The notes: a model not told the origin generated them from the letters alone. DNA of 64,000 nucleotides from Opitutaceae bacterium (GCA_019634615.1 JAHCAZ010000012.1:42168-106167); one strand, 5' to 3'. Positions 17,238 through 31,049 are shown, counted from the stretch's first letter. Program-made: numbers and translations.

Positions 17238-18050
17238 ATGAAGACATCATCCCTGCCCAATCACGACGACGTCCGTTCCTATGTCCGCGAGCGCTACGGC
17301 GCCATCGCCGCGCAGGCCGGCACCGGCTGCGGCTGCAGCGCGACCGGCTGCTGTGGCGGCGGCGAAACCGAGGTTCCGCCAGCCAGTTACGGCGAGAAGC
17401 TGGGCTACACCGCCGCCGACCTGAACGCCGTTCCGGCCGGCTCCGACCTTGGCCTGGGCTGCGGCAATCCGGTCGCCATCGCATCGATCCGCTCCGGCGA
17501 AACCGTCCTCGACCTCGGCAGCGGCGCGGGCTTCGACTGCTTCCTTGCGGCCCGCCAGCTCGCCGGCACCGGCCGCGTGATCGGCGTCGACATGACGCCG
17601 GCCATGGTCACGAAGGCCCGGTCCAACGCCCGGAAGGGCGGATACCAGAACGTCGAGTTCCGCCTCGGGGAGATCGAGGCGCTGCCGGTGGCCGATGCGA
17701 GCGTGGACCTCATCCTCTCCAATTGCGTGGTCAACCTTTCGCCCGAGAAGTCGCGGGTCCTCCACGAGGCCTTCCGCGTGCTGAAGCCCGGCGGACGCCT
17801 GGCCATCGCCGACATCGTGGCGACGCAGCCGCTGCCGGCGGAGATGAAGACCAAGCTGGAGGCGATCGGTGCCTGTGTCGGCGGTGCCACCCTAGTGTCC
17901 GAGCTGCGGACCCTGCTGGCGGAAGCCGGCTTCACGCGGATCGACATCGTCCTCAAGGAGTCGTCCCGGGCGCTCATCCGGGAGTGGACCGACGACCCGG
18001 GCGCGGGGGATTTTGTCGTCAGCGCCCTCATCACCGCCCATAAGGCTTGA
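17238..18050 (+). CDS. arsM: Arsenite methyltransferase ArsM
   Basis: A 270-residue class I SAM-dependent methyltransferase. The SAM site is VLDLGSGAGFDCFLAA near residues 90-105. The three arsenic-binding cysteines known from algal and bacterial ArsM are all visible: in GLGCGNP near 74, SNCVVNLSPEK near 157 and IGACVGG near 213. A Cys-rich stretch GCGCSATGCCGG lies near 31-42. It methylates As(III) in the cytoplasm to volatile or less retained species. The SigZ-like gene starts 3 bp later, so the two form an operon placed between the Pst and Pit phosphate systems, both routes for arsenate entry. Confidence 0.92.
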   Translation: MKTSSLPNHDDVRSYVRERYGAIAAQAGTGCGCSATGCCGGGETEVPPASYGEKLGYTAADLNAVPAGSDLGLGCGNPVAIASIRSGETVLDLGSGAGFDCFLAARQLAGTGRVIGVDMTPAMVTKARSNARKGGYQNVEFRLGEIEALPVADASVDLILSNCVVNLSPEKSRVLHEAFRVLKPGGRLAIADIVATQPLPAEMKTKLEAIGACVGGATLVSELRTLLAEAGFTRIDIVLKESSRALIREWTDDPGAGDFVVSALITAHKA

Positions 18051-18053
18051 GCC

Positions 18054-18617
18054 ATGGTAAAGGCCGCGACAACCGGGGTGGATTTCGATGCGACGGTGAC
18101 GGAGTTCGCCGGCCGGCTCCGCGCCTTCATCCGACGGCGCGTGCCGGACGAGGCGACGGCGGACGACCTGACGCAGGAAACTCTCCTGAAGGTCTTTCGC
18201 TCGCGGGCGAGCTTGCCCGACACGCAGCGCCTCGAGGCCTGGCTCTACCGCATCGCCCGCAACACGCTGATCGACCACTACCGGCGTCGCCGGCCCACGG
18301 CGGAGCTCCCGCCGTCGCTGGCGGAGGAGCCGGCTGATGGTCCCGACGAGCTGCGCGCCGCCGTGCTGCGCACCATGCGGCGTTTTCTCGCGGAGATGCC
18401 CGCAACCTATCGTGAGCCGGTGCGGCTGGCGGAGTTGGAGGGCCTGCCGCTCGCCAAGATCGCCCTGCGGCTCAACCTTTCACTCTCGGCCGTGAAGGCG
18501 CGGGTGCGGCGCGGCCGGGCGATGTTGAAGAAGAAACTGCAGGACTGCTGCCGTTTCGAGTTCGACCGACTGGGCAAGGTGATCGGCTGGGAAGGCCGCA
18601 AGCCCTGCAAGTGCTGA
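18054..18617 (+). CDS. sigZ: SigZ-like sigma-70 factor with cysteine-rich tail
   Basis: A 187-residue alternative sigma factor. Region 2 spans about residues 12-80 (DEATADDLTQETLLKVFRS, then LEAWLYRIARNTLIDHYRRR) and region 4 about 110-165 (MPATYREPVRLAELEGL, then LNLSLSAVKARVRRGRA). The C-terminus, CCRFEFDRLG and later KPCKC, is characteristic of the SigZ group and could bind a thiol-reactive metal. It is coupled to arsM (3-bp gap), suggesting that it responds to arsenic or related thiol stress; this is inference, no anti-sigma gene is adjacent. Confidence 0.85.
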   Translation: MVKAATTGVDFDATVTEFAGRLRAFIRRRVPDEATADDLTQETLLKVFRSRASLPDTQRLEAWLYRIARNTLIDHYRRRRPTAELPPSLAEEPADGPDELRAAVLRTMRRFLAEMPATYREPVRLAELEGLPLAKIALRLNLSLSAVKARVRRGRAMLKKKLQDCCRFEFDRLGKVIGWEGRKPCKC

Positions 18618-18648
18618 GCGTCCGGCGGGCGGCGTTGTGTTTAACTCC

Positions 18649-19701
<1,053 letters not shown>

Positions 19702-19720
19702 GGGAGATGGCGCCGGCGGC

Positions 19721-20359
19721 TCAGGAATGCTTCAGCACGATCTGGACGACCACGTTGCCGGCGTTGCGGCACCGATCGACGGCGCGCTCCACCAGCTCGT
19801 AGATTTCCTGCAGGATGACGAGTTCCTTGGCGTCGCAGGGTCCCTGGTAAAGCTGCTTGAGCAGCTCGAGCATGACCTTGTCGGCCTCGCCTTCCGCGTA
19901 TTGCAGCCGGTCGTTGGCCTCGCGAATGCGCTCGATGGTGGTGCCGCCGCGCAGCTGCTTGACCATGAAGACCACGGCGTCGGCCGCGACCTTCAGCAAC
20001 TCGGCCTGACGCTGGAACGCGGCGTGCGGGATCTTGCCGGGGTAGATGGCGAAGCGCTCGACGATCTTCTCGACCGCCTTCGGGATGCGGTAGAGCGCGA
20101 ACGAGAGCTCCTCGATGTCCTCGCGCTCGAGCGGCGTGACGAACGTCTTGCTCAGCGCCTCGGTCATCTCATGCCGCACCCGCTTCTCCTTGCGGCGGCT
20201 CTGCACGAAGTCGTCGAGATTGGCGGGCGACGCCCCGGAGGCCAGATGCTGGAGGTAGGTGCCGAGCAACGTGACGCTGGTGTTGGCCGCGTCCGCTCCC
20301 TCCTCCAGCAGATCGAAAAACTTGTCGTCTTTGCCGAATAGCTTCTTGAGCGAGAACAT
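19721..20359 (-). CDS. DUF47/PhoU-like Pit accessory protein
   Basis: A 212-residue helical cytoplasmic protein of the DUF47 (YkaA) family. It starts MFSLKKLFGKDDKFFDLLEE, the usual family N-terminus, and carries the conserved IEELSFALYRIPKAVEKIVER helix in the middle, which is distantly PhoU-like. DUF47 genes nearly always precede pit genes and modulate the transporter; here the pit start is 19 bp after the stop. The upstream side is a repeat-filled spacer, in which no PHO-box-like pair was found. Confidence 0.9.
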   Translation of the reverse strand: MFSLKKLFGKDDKFFDLLEEGADAANTSVTLLGTYLQHLASGASPANLDDFVQSRRKEKRVRHEMTEALSKTFVTPLEREDIEELSFALYRIPKAVEKIVERFAIYPGKIPHAAFQRQAELLKVAADAVVFMVKQLRGGTTIERIREANDRLQYAEGEADKVMLELLKQLYQGPCDAKELVILQEIYELVERAVDRCRNAGNVVVQIVLKHS

Positions 20360-20420
20360 GCGGTCCTTGAGTAGCGCCGTTTGTGACGAACGTGCAACAA
20401 ATCATTCCGGGCCGGATAAT

Positions 20421-20609
20421 TTAACCACGGATTTCACGGATGACACGGATTGGATTCAGGCGGATGAAGCGTTGCTGGATGGCCACAAGAGGCACAAGAA
20501 GCGCAAAAGGACCGAACCTTTTAGGGATTAGGTTCTTTTTGCGCCTTTTGTGGCCATCCCACCACGCTTCATCCGCCTGATCCGTGCAATCCGTGTAATC
20601 CGTGGTTAA
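20421..20609. repeat. Nested inverted repeat, AACCACGGATT family (copy 1)
   Basis: A near-complete dyad about 189 bp long fills the spacer between DUF47 and ydcF. Left arm TTAACCACGGATTTCACGG, then a GCGGATGAAGCG block, then TGGCCACAAGAGGCACAAG; each block recurs inverted in mirror order, ending CCGTGTAATCCGTGGTTAA. Other copies lie at 27756, 29222, 29389, 32550 (partial) and 49701. Transcribed, it could form a long hairpin. Confidence 0.85.
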
Positions 20610-20627
20610 AAATTCCGTGGCTTCGGT

Positions 20628-21416
20628 TCACGCGCGGCCTCGCAACTTGGCCCAGGTGAGGCCGAGGTATTCGTAGATGGCCTTGGTGCTGCGCTCAAGG
20701 CCGCTCAGGTCGCAGTTCCAGTTGTTCCAGCGGAAATCGGGGTTGGGGCGGGCGGTGAAATCGGCCGGGCAGGGGACCACGTTGAGCCCGTGCCGGCGCA
20801 GGAGCGCCACCGTGCGGGGCATGTGCCAGGCGGACGTCACGACGGCGATCGGCTCGGCGCCAAACCGTCGAGCCAGCGCCGCGGCCTCCTCCTCGGTGTC
20901 GCGGGCGTCGGCAATCAGCTCGATGCGCCCGGGATCGACGCCCAGGGCGGTCGCGGCCCGGGCCAGGACGGCCGCGTGGCTGTCCTGCCCCGTTTCGCCG
21001 GGGCCGCTGCAGATCACCCGGGCCTTGGGCAGGAGGCGCGCAATCCGGGCGCCCTCGGCCACGCGGGCAAGGGCGGAGGCGCTCAGCCGGTGCGACGCCG
21101 CCAGCCCGGGCGTGTCGGAGTGGCCCCCGCCCAGCACCACCACGGCCTGACACGCGGCCAGCGCGGCCGGAACCGGCGCGCCCGGCGCCACATCGGGGAT
21201 GGCTGCGTATCGGGTCTCGAGCGGTTGCAGCAGCGCCATGCCGACTTGCTTGTGGCTCAGCACCAACAGGAGCCCGACGCCGACAAAGACCAAAATCCGC
21301 CCCAGCCGAACCCGCCGCGTGAGGACGGCGAGAAGGGCGCCGACAAGTATTAGCCCCAGGCTGAACTGCAGGGGCATTAGGAAGTACGAAACGAATTTCT
21401 TGAGCGCGAAGAGCAT
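20628..21416 (-). CDS. YdcF/ElyC-family envelope protein (DUF218)
   Basis: A 262-residue membrane protein. Two hydrophobic helices occupy residues 8-60 (FLMPLQFSLGLILVGALLAVL and ILVFVGVGLLLVLS), followed by a DUF218 domain with VVVLGGGH near 96-103, RLSASALARVAEGARIAR, ICSGPGE and EEAAALARRFGAEPIAVVTS. ElyC-type members act in peptidoglycan or enterobacterial-antigen metabolism; the exact substrate is unknown. ATG 21416 was chosen because MLFALKKFVSYFLMPL is the family N-terminus; a frame-open Arg-rich extension to 21437 looks non-native. It is divergent from the pyruvate:ferredoxin oxidoreductase. Confidence 0.88.
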   Translation of the reverse strand: MLFALKKFVSYFLMPLQFSLGLILVGALLAVLTRRVRLGRILVFVGVGLLLVLSHKQVGMALLQPLETRYAAIPDVAPGAPVPAALAACQAVVVLGGGHSDTPGLAASHRLSASALARVAEGARIARLLPKARVICSGPGETGQDSHAAVLARAATALGVDPGRIELIADARDTEEEAAALARRFGAEPIAVVTSAWHMPRTVALLRRHGLNVVPCPADFTARPNPDFRWNNWNCDLSGLERSTKAIYEYLGLTWAKLRGRA

Positions 21417-21645
21417 GGAACGGGGACGGCGCCGCAAACGCCCGGCGGGCCGCGCCTCCGCTCTAGATTCGTGGGATCAATCGCCGACCGGAACGAGCCA
21501 ATAATGCGCAGCCGGCGGCGCCTGAATTTTTCCCGGTCTGCCAATCCTCGCATCGCGAATGCCAAGATATGCGCAGCATAAGCGGGCGTTAATTGGCATG
21601 CTTGGAGCCGGTCCCCGGGACTCCTCTCCGGCGGCCATCCATACC

Positions 21646-25253
<3,608 letters not shown>

Positions 25254-25257
<4 letters not shown>

Positions 25258-26246
25258 ACCTCACGACCGACTATCTCGGACTCAAGCTCCGCAACCCGCT
25301 CATCGTCGGGGCCTCGCCCTTTGCCGACAACGGCAGCGCGGCCCACCAGCTGCAGGACGCCGGCGCCGCCGCCATCGTTATGCGCTCGCTCTTCGAGGAG
25401 CAGATCGACGCCGAGCAGCGCGCGCTGACCTATCACCTGGAGACGCCCGCGGAGAGCGTGTCCGAGGCCACCTCGTACTTCCCGGCCTACGACGAGTACC
25501 AACTCGCCCCCGAACTGTACCTGAAGCAGATCGAACGCCTCAAGAAGCAGCTCAACATCCCGGTCATCGCCTCGCTCAACGGCTGCCGCCCCGGCGGTTG
25601 GACCGATTACGCCGCGAAGTTCGAGACGGCTGGCGCGGATGCGATCGAGCTGAACCTGTACCAGCTCGTGACCGATCCCGAGGTGCCGGGCGACGAGGTC
25701 GAGGCTGACATGCTCGAGACCGTGCGCAGCGTCACCTCGACCGTGCGCATCCCGGTCTCGGTGAAGATCTCGGCCTTCCACACGGCGCCGGCGAACTTCG
25801 CCCTGCTCCTGCAGGAAGCCGGGGCCCGCGGCCTCGTGGTGTTCAATCGCTTCTACCAGCCCGACTTCAACATCGAGGACCTCGAGGTGGAGCCGCAGCT
25901 CAAGCTCTCCGACTCAAGCGAGCTCCTGATGCGTCTGCGCTGGCTGGCGATCATCTCGCCGCACGTGCGGGCGTCGCTGTCGGCCTCGGGCGGCGTGCAC
26001 AGCACGGAAGACCTCGTGAAGGCGTTGCTGGCGGGCGCGCACTCGGTGCAGCTCGTCTCGCTCATCCTGCGGCAGGGCCCGCGCACGATCACGCTGCTGC
26101 TGGAAGGCCTGCAGGAGTGGATGAACGCGCACGGCTACGCCAACGTCGACGAGTTCCGCGGCGCGATGAACCTCCGCCGCTGCCCCGACCCCGCCGCCCA
26201 CGAGCGCGCGAACTACCAGAAGATCCTCCAGAGCTGGAAGGTCTGA
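25254..26246 (+). CDS. Dihydroorotate dehydrogenase-like flavoprotein
   Basis: A 330-residue TIM-barrel protein of the PyrD-like family. Features: NPLIVGASPFADN near residue 18, NIPVIASLNGC near 100, AIELNLYQL near 126, IPVSVKISAF near 165 and SASGGVHSTEDLVKALLAGAHSVQLVSL near 240, the FMN-phosphate region. The proximity of such proteins to PFOR is common, and they are annotated as dihydroorotate dehydrogenase-like with no proven pyrimidine role. Its start overlaps the PFOR stop, so the two are cotranslated, suggesting that it serves the same ferredoxin metabolism. True substrate unknown. Confidence 0.85.
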
Positions 26247-26276
26247 CGGCGGTAATAGCCGATCCGTAACCTGCAT

Positions 26277-26358
26277 TTGGGTAGGGCCCGGCCTCCGGAC
26301 GGGCCGCGTTTGGCATGCGCACGCCCACCCGCCCGTCCGGAGGCCGGGCGCTACCCAA
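26277..26358. repeat. Inverted repeat, GGCCTCCGGACGGG family
   Basis: TTGGGTAGGGCCCGGCCTCC at the left is matched by GGAGGCCGGGCGCTACCCAA at the right with one mismatch, around a 28-base centre. It lies between convergent genes and could act as a bidirectional hairpin; no T-run follows. A partial CGCGGAAG-type fragment follows at 26361-26388 and runs up to the next gene's stop. Confidence 0.75.
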
Positions 26359-26381
26359 TGCGCTTTTCCGCGCTTCCGCGA

Positions 26382-27653
26382 TTAAACCTGCGCGAGGGCC
26401 TGATCCAGGTCCCAGATCAAGTCATCGGGGTGCTCGATGCCGATGCTGAGGCGGATGAGGTCGTCGGTGATTTCGCCGCGGGCCTTGTCTTCCGGGGTGA
26501 GGCCGGAGTGGGTCATGGCAGCCGGGTGCTGCGCGAGCGACTCGGTTGAGCCGAGCGAGACCGCGAGGCGGAAGAGCTTGAGGCTGTCGAGGAAGGCGAA
26601 TGCCTCCTTTTCACCGCCGCGGATGTAGAACGAAATGAGCGAACCGGGTCCGCTCTGCTGCTTCAGGTAGATCGCGTGCTCGGGATCGCCGGCCTTGAGC
26701 AGGCCGAGGTAGTTCACCTTGCGCACCTTCGGGTGGGCGACGAGGAAGTCCGCCACCTTGATGGCGTTGGCCTGAGCCTTCTCCGCGCGGATCTTCAGGG
26801 TCTCCAGCGAGCGCGTGAGGAGCCAGGCCGTGTAAGGGTTGGGCATGCCACCGAGCATGGCCCGATGGTTCGCAATGGCGGAAAGGATGGCGGGGTCGTT
26901 CGCGAGCGCGACGCCGGCGACGACGTCGGAGTGGCCGCCGATGAACTTGGTGGCCGAGTAGAGCACGATGTCGGCGCCGACCTTGGCGGGGTGAGCGAAG
27001 ACCGGGCCGGCCATGGTGTTGTCGACGATCACCAAAATCCGGCTGCTGCCGCTCGCCGGCGCGGGGGCGTGGCGAAGGGCGAGCGCCTTTAGGGCGCCGA
27101 TGTCGGTAAGGCGGTTGTTCGGGTTGGCCGGACTCTCGACGAAGATCGAGCGCGTGCGCGGGTTGATGAGTTTCTCCGCTTGGGCAGGTGCGTCGACGCC
27201 GGCGCGGATGAAGTGCGCGATGATGCCGAACTCCTTGAGGAAATGATGCGCGAACCCGTCGGTGCCGCCGTACACCGGCGCGCAGATGATCATCTCGTCG
27301 CCGGGCCGGTGCGTCGCAAGCAGCGTGGTGGAGATGGCCGCCATGCCGCTGGAGAAACTGTACGCGTCCTTCATGCCCTCCCAGAGCGCGATGCGGTCCT
27401 CGAAGATCTCGAGGTTGGGATTGTTGAGCCGCGAGTAGATCAGGCCCATGTTGTACTTGCTGCGCGGCCCGCCCTCGCCGTGGGCCCAGGCGAAGAATTG
27501 CTTGCCCTCGGCCGCCTTGTGGAAGGCGAACGTCGAAGTGAGGAAAACCGGCGGTTTGACGGCGCCTTCGCTGAGGAACGGATCGAAGCCGTAGCTGAGC
27601 GCGAGGGTCTCGGGATGCAGGCGGGAAGTTTCGGAGTCAGTGAGCTTGGACAT
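26382..27653 (-). CDS. PLP-dependent Cys/Met-metabolism enzyme (methionine gamma-lyase-like)
   Basis: A 423-residue cytosolic fold-type I PLP enzyme. The PLP lysine is in SATKFIGGHSDVVAG near residue 234, FSSGMAAISTTLLA near 97 binds the phosphate, VDNTMAGP near 212 provides the Asp, and the C-terminus has RLSIGIEHPDDLIWDL. The group includes cystathionine gamma-synthase, cystathionine gamma-lyase and methionine gamma-lyase, so the exact reaction is open. An in-frame TTG at 27674 would add seven residues; ATG 27653 was chosen. No riboswitch is recognised upstream. Confidence 0.9.
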   Translation of the reverse strand: MSKLTDSETSRLHPETLALSYGFDPFLSEGAVKPPVFLTSTFAFHKAAEGKQFFAWAHGEGGPRSKYNMGLIYSRLNNPNLEIFEDRIALWEGMKDAYSFSSGMAAISTTLLATHRPGDEMIICAPVYGGTDGFAHHFLKEFGIIAHFIRAGVDAPAQAEKLINPRTRSIFVESPANPNNRLTDIGALKALALRHAPAPASGSSRILVIVDNTMAGPVFAHPAKVGADIVLYSATKFIGGHSDVVAGVALANDPAILSAIANHRAMLGGMPNPYTAWLLTRSLETLKIRAEKAQANAIKVADFLVAHPKVRKVNYLGLLKAGDPEHAIYLKQQSGPGSLISFYIRGGEKEAFAFLDSLKLFRLAVSLGSTESLAQHPAAMTHSGLTPEDKARGEITDDLIRLSIGIEHPDDLIWDLDQALAQV

Positions 27654-27755
27654 GGGGTGCTTTTGTTGCCCCAAGCCTAACCCCTTTATGACAAAAGTCG
27701 GTAACGAACCGTTACGCCATAAGGAGTTAAATGCACCGCGGATGGACCCGGAATT

Positions 27756-27901
27756 TTAACCACGGATTTCACGGATGGCACGGATCCAATCCTAGAAAAC
27801 CACTGATGAACACTTATGAACACTGTTTGGGATCAGTGAAGATCAGTGTAGATAAGTGGTTAATCCGGCTTGTATCCGTGCAATCCGTGAAATCCGTGGT
27901 T
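27756..27901. repeat. Nested inverted repeat, AACCACGGATT family (copy 2)
   Basis: Outer arms TTAACCACGGATTTCACGG and CCGTGAAATCCGTGGT enclose a second dyad, AACCACTGATGAACACT against AGTGTAGATAAGTGGTT. The right arm ends 9 bp before the stop codon of the aminotransferase gene. Copy 3 beside 29222 contains the same AACCACT...CACTTATGAACACTG inner half, showing that the inner and outer modules travel together. Confidence 0.85.
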
Positions 27902-27909
27902 CCTGATTG

Positions 27910-29229
27910 TCACTTCGCGATCTCGTCCGCGTGCTCCGCGACTTTGCGGTAGGCGGTGGCGAATTTTTTGATGACCGCGGGGCGGTCGTGCTTGAACCAC
28001 GGGATCGAGTACGCGATGTCGCGGATGCTCTCGACGACGGGCAAGGTGCCGGGGCCCTGGCGGACGTCGCGCTGGCCGAAGGCGATCATGGTCGGCTTGC
28101 CGTGGTTGAAGATGTCCGCGTCGTGGTACACGGCGTGCGTGTGCAGCGGCATGTTGGCCCCCGGGCCGCAGGGGACGCCCTCGGCGCGGACGGCCTCGCA
28201 GAATTTCTCGCAGGAGAGGCCGCCGAGTTCGGCGGCGCGGTAGAGTCCGCGGGCGGCATACCAACCGCCCATGGTGCTCTTGCTCTTCGCCGGCGGGCGG
28301 TGGGCCTTGAGGCCGGGGACGCCGTCGAGCAGATCCCAGAAGCGGTTCATGGCGTCCTGGATCTCCTGCATGCGCCGGTCGTAGTGCTTGAGCTGCACGC
28401 GGCCCATGGCGGAGCAGGTCTGGTTCATGCGGTGCTTGTAGCCGCCGAGGGGCAGGCCCGCGAAATGGTTGAGCGCGGGATTGAAGATGCTGCGGTCGAC
28501 CGCGTTGTAATTGCTCGGCAGCCCGGTGCGCTCGTAGTGGCCGTAGGCGACGCAGCGCTCGTAGAGGTCGCGGTTGTCGGTGACCATGATGCCGGCCTCG
28601 CCGATCGCGAGGCTCTTGCCGGCCATGAGGCTCATGGCGGCGATGTCGCCAAAGGTGCCGACCTTGCGGCCCTTGTAGAGTCCGCCGTGGGCGTGGGAGA
28701 CATCCTCGATGACCTTGACCTTGTGCTTCCGCGCGATCTTCAGGATCGCGTCCATGTCGCACGGGTAGCCGCAGTAGTGCACGACCATGATCGCCTTGGT
28801 ACGCGGGCCGATGCGGTGCTCGATGTCGGCGGGGTCGATGCAGAGCGTGTCCGGCAGGATCTCGGCAAAGTTGACCGCGGCGCCGAGGGTGAGGGCGGCG
28901 GTGCAGCTGGCCCAGTAGGTCATGCCGGGGCAGATGATCTCGTCACCGGCGCCGACGCCGCAGGCCCACAGCGCGGCGCGCAGGCTCTCGGTGCCGTTGC
29001 AGTAGCCGAGGGCGAAGTCGCGGCCGATCCAAGCGGCGAACTCGCGCTCGAACTGCTTGGTGATGTCGGTCCCGCTCATCGCGCCGCGGCGGAGCACGTC
29101 GAGCACGGCGCGCTCGTCCTCCTTGGTGACGATCGGCCAGTGGAACATCTCCTTGTGGTCCTGGGTGACCGACTTGGGTCCGCCGTTGAGGGCGAGCTTG
29201 GAGCGAGCGGGGGCGGGTTTTTTAACCAC
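27910..29229 (-). CDS. DegT/DnrJ/EryC1-family aminotransferase or dehydratase
   Basis: About 439 residues of a fold-type I PLP enzyme of the sugar-aminotransferase (AHBA-synthase) family. The PLP Lys is in MAGKSLAIGEAG, the phosphate site is YCNGTESLRAAL, and CPGMTYWASCTAALTLGA and EDVSHAHGG (Asp under the pyridine ring) are also clear. Homologues begin with a LALNGGPK-type block, but no ATG precedes it here: the frame runs straight into a copy of the AACCACGGATT repeat. The nearest usable start is a GTG at 29229 within the repeat; the open frame continues to an ATG at 29334 that reads only repeat-derived peptide. Sugar substrate unknown. Confidence 0.85.
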   Translation of the reverse strand: MVKKPAPARSKLALNGGPKSVTQDHKEMFHWPIVTKEDERAVLDVLRRGAMSGTDITKQFEREFAAWIGRDFALGYCNGTESLRAALWACGVGAGDEIICPGMTYWASCTAALTLGAAVNFAEILPDTLCIDPADIEHRIGPRTKAIMVVHYCGYPCDMDAILKIARKHKVKVIEDVSHAHGGLYKGRKVGTFGDIAAMSLMAGKSLAIGEAGIMVTDNRDLYERCVAYGHYERTGLPSNYNAVDRSIFNPALNHFAGLPLGGYKHRMNQTCSAMGRVQLKHYDRRMQEIQDAMNRFWDLLDGVPGLKAHRPPAKSKSTMGGWYAARGLYRAAELGGLSCEKFCEAVRAEGVPCGPGANMPLHTHAVYHDADIFNHGKPTMIAFGQRDVRQGPGTLPVVESIRDIAYSIPWFKHDRPAVIKKFATAYRKVAEHADEIAK

Positions 29230-29573
29230 GGATTTCACGGATGACACGGATGGGATGGTTGGGACGGTTGGCGGATGGAACGGGGTGAGATGGCCACAAG
29301 AGGCACAAAAGGCACAGAAATACCGGTAAACCACTCATGCACACTTATGAACACTGAAATGATCGGAATCCGGCATACCGGGCGTATTTTTAACCACGGA
29401 TTACACGGATGACACGGATTTCGGTCCGGCGGATGTAGCTTGGCAGGATGGCCACAAGAGGCACAGAAGGCACAAGATCCTGATCCGGATTCTGTGCCTT
29501 TTGTGCCTTATGTGGCCATCTCACCCGGCTTCATCCGCCAGATCCGTGAAATCCGTGTAATCCGTGGTTTAAA
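29222..29573. repeat. AACCACGGATT-family repeats (half copy 3 and full copy 4)
   Basis: Between the aminotransferase and nuoN lie two units. At 29222-29357 there is a left half only (AACCACGGATTTCACGGATG, a GATGGCCACAAGAGGCAC block, then CACTTATGAACACTG) with no mirrored right half. At 29389-29573 there is a full dyad: TTAACCACGGATTACACGG, CCGGCGGATG, TGGCCACAAGAGGCACAGA and then the same blocks inverted to CCGTGTAATCCGTGGTTT. No gene is visible in the 380 bp from 29230 to 29609. Confidence 0.85.
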
Positions 29574-29609
29574 ACTCCGCGGCTCCGCGAGAGGCCCGCT
29601 TACCCCAGC

Positions 29610-31049
29610 CTACGGAGCCAGGGCGATGGCGGCCGGGAGGGCGTTGGCGATGGCGTCGACGACCTGGGTGGGGAAGACGCCGAGGGCCGTGGTCACCACC
29701 ATGAGCACCACGCACAGGCCGATGGCGGCGGGCGTGAGGGCGATCTTCGTCTGCTCGCCCTCGGTTTCGCCGAAGAACGTCGCGCGAACGATGCGGAGGT
29801 AATAGTAGACCGCCACGGCGGAGTTGATGACCGTGATGATGACGAGCGCGGTGTGCCCGCGGGCGAGGGCGGCGGTGAGGAGGCCCAGCTTGCCCATGAA
29901 GCCGACGAACGGCGGGATGCCCGCGAGGGCGAAGATGCCCACGAGCAGCGTGAGGGCGAGCAGCGGGGCGCGGCGGTGGAGGCCGGCGAGTTCGCTGATG
30001 GCGACGTTGGTGCCGTCCTTCGACACGTGGCAGATCACGACGAAGCAGGCCAGGACCATGACCATGTAGCCCGTGATGTAGTAGAGCGCGGCCGCGTAGC
30101 CGGCCTGGTCGAGGGCGACGAAACCGACGAGCGCGTAGCCGGCGTGGGCGATGCCCGAGAAGCCGAGCAGGCGCTTGAGGTCGGTCTGCACGAGCGCGAT
30201 CAGGTTGCCGTACACCATCGAGGCGATGGCGAGGCAGGTCAGGAGGGTGGCGATGGCCGTCGTCTCGGGCGAGGCCAGCGAGACGAAGCGCACGAGCACG
30301 GCCACGGCGGCAACCTTGGGCAGCGAAGCGATCAGGCTCGTGGTCTCGTTGGCGGCGCCTTCATAGACGTCGGGGGTCCAGAAGTGGAAGGGGAAGATGG
30401 CCAGCTTGTAGAGCAGGCCGGCGAAGGTCAGGGCGAGGCCGGTGAGGGCGAGCGGCGAGCCGAGGAGCGGCGGGAGCTTCTCGATGATGACCGGGAGCGA
30501 GGTCGAGCCGGTGAGACCGTAGAGGTAGCCGAGGCCGAAGAGCATCACGCCGTTGGCGGCGACGCCGAACATGATGTACTTCACGGCCGACTCCATCTGG
30601 CTGCGTTGGCCGGTGCGCTCGCGGCGCATCGGGACGAGGAGGTAGAGCGGGTAGGATGAGAGCTCCAGGGCGATGAAGAGCGTGATCACGTCCACGCTGC
30701 TCACGAGCAGCAGGAGGCCGGTGATGCTCAGCGAGAGGAAGAGGTAATACTCGGTGCGCGCCTCGGTGCGGATGTCGCGGAGGCCACCGCTGAGAAAAGC
30801 GATGCAACCGTAGCCGAAGGCGACGATCGCCTTGAGCAGTTGGGAGAAGGCGTCGACCCGGTAGGCGCCATCGAAGAGCGTGGCGGAGGAACAGGAGGTG
30901 AGCAGCGCGCCGACGAAGACCGCAACGGCGAGGCCGATGCTGACCCAGCGCGCCGTCGCCTCGCGGCCCGTGCCCAGTGTTAGGAAGAACAGAACCAGGG
31001 CACCGGCGAGGATCACCAGTTCGGGAAGGAAGGGGAAGAGGGCGTTCAC
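29610..31049 (-). CDS. nuoN: Complex I subunit N (cluster 1)
   Basis: A 479-residue, roughly 14-helix antiporter-type membrane subunit, last gene of cluster 1. NuoN features: ALELSSYPLYLLVPMRR near residue 128 (functional Glu), LYKLAIFPFHFWTPDVYEGA near 224-243 (pumping Lys and the H..P..YEGAP-like segment typical of NuoN), LLGFSGIAHAGYAL near 295 and GIPPFVGFMGKLGLL near 382. It forms the proximal proton channel of the membrane arm. Its ATG overlaps the nuoM stop (ATGA at 31046-31049). No terminator is obvious after it, only repeats. Confidence 0.94.
   Translation of the reverse strand: MNALFPFLPELVILAGALVLFFLTLGTGREATARWVSIGLAVAVFVGALLTSCSSATLFDGAYRVDAFSQLLKAIVAFGYGCIAFLSGGLRDIRTEARTEYYLFLSLSITGLLLLVSSVDVITLFIALELSSYPLYLLVPMRRERTGQRSQMESAVKYIMFGVAANGVMLFGLGYLYGLTGSTSLPVIIEKLPPLLGSPLALTGLALTFAGLLYKLAIFPFHFWTPDVYEGAANETTSLIASLPKVAAVAVLVRFVSLASPETTAIATLLTCLAIASMVYGNLIALVQTDLKRLLGFSGIAHAGYALVGFVALDQAGYAAALYYITGYMVMVLACFVVICHVSKDGTNVAISELAGLHRRAPLLALTLLVGIFALAGIPPFVGFMGKLGLLTAALARGHTALVIITVINSAVAVYYYLRIVRATFFGETEGEQTKIALTPAAIGLCVVLMVVTTALGVFPTQVVDAIANALPAAIALAP

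Noticed and set aside
29230..29334. ATG at 29334 as the true start of the DegT-type enzyme
   Set aside because: The additional N-terminal residues are translated repeat sequence and recur in unrelated open frames of other repeat copies.
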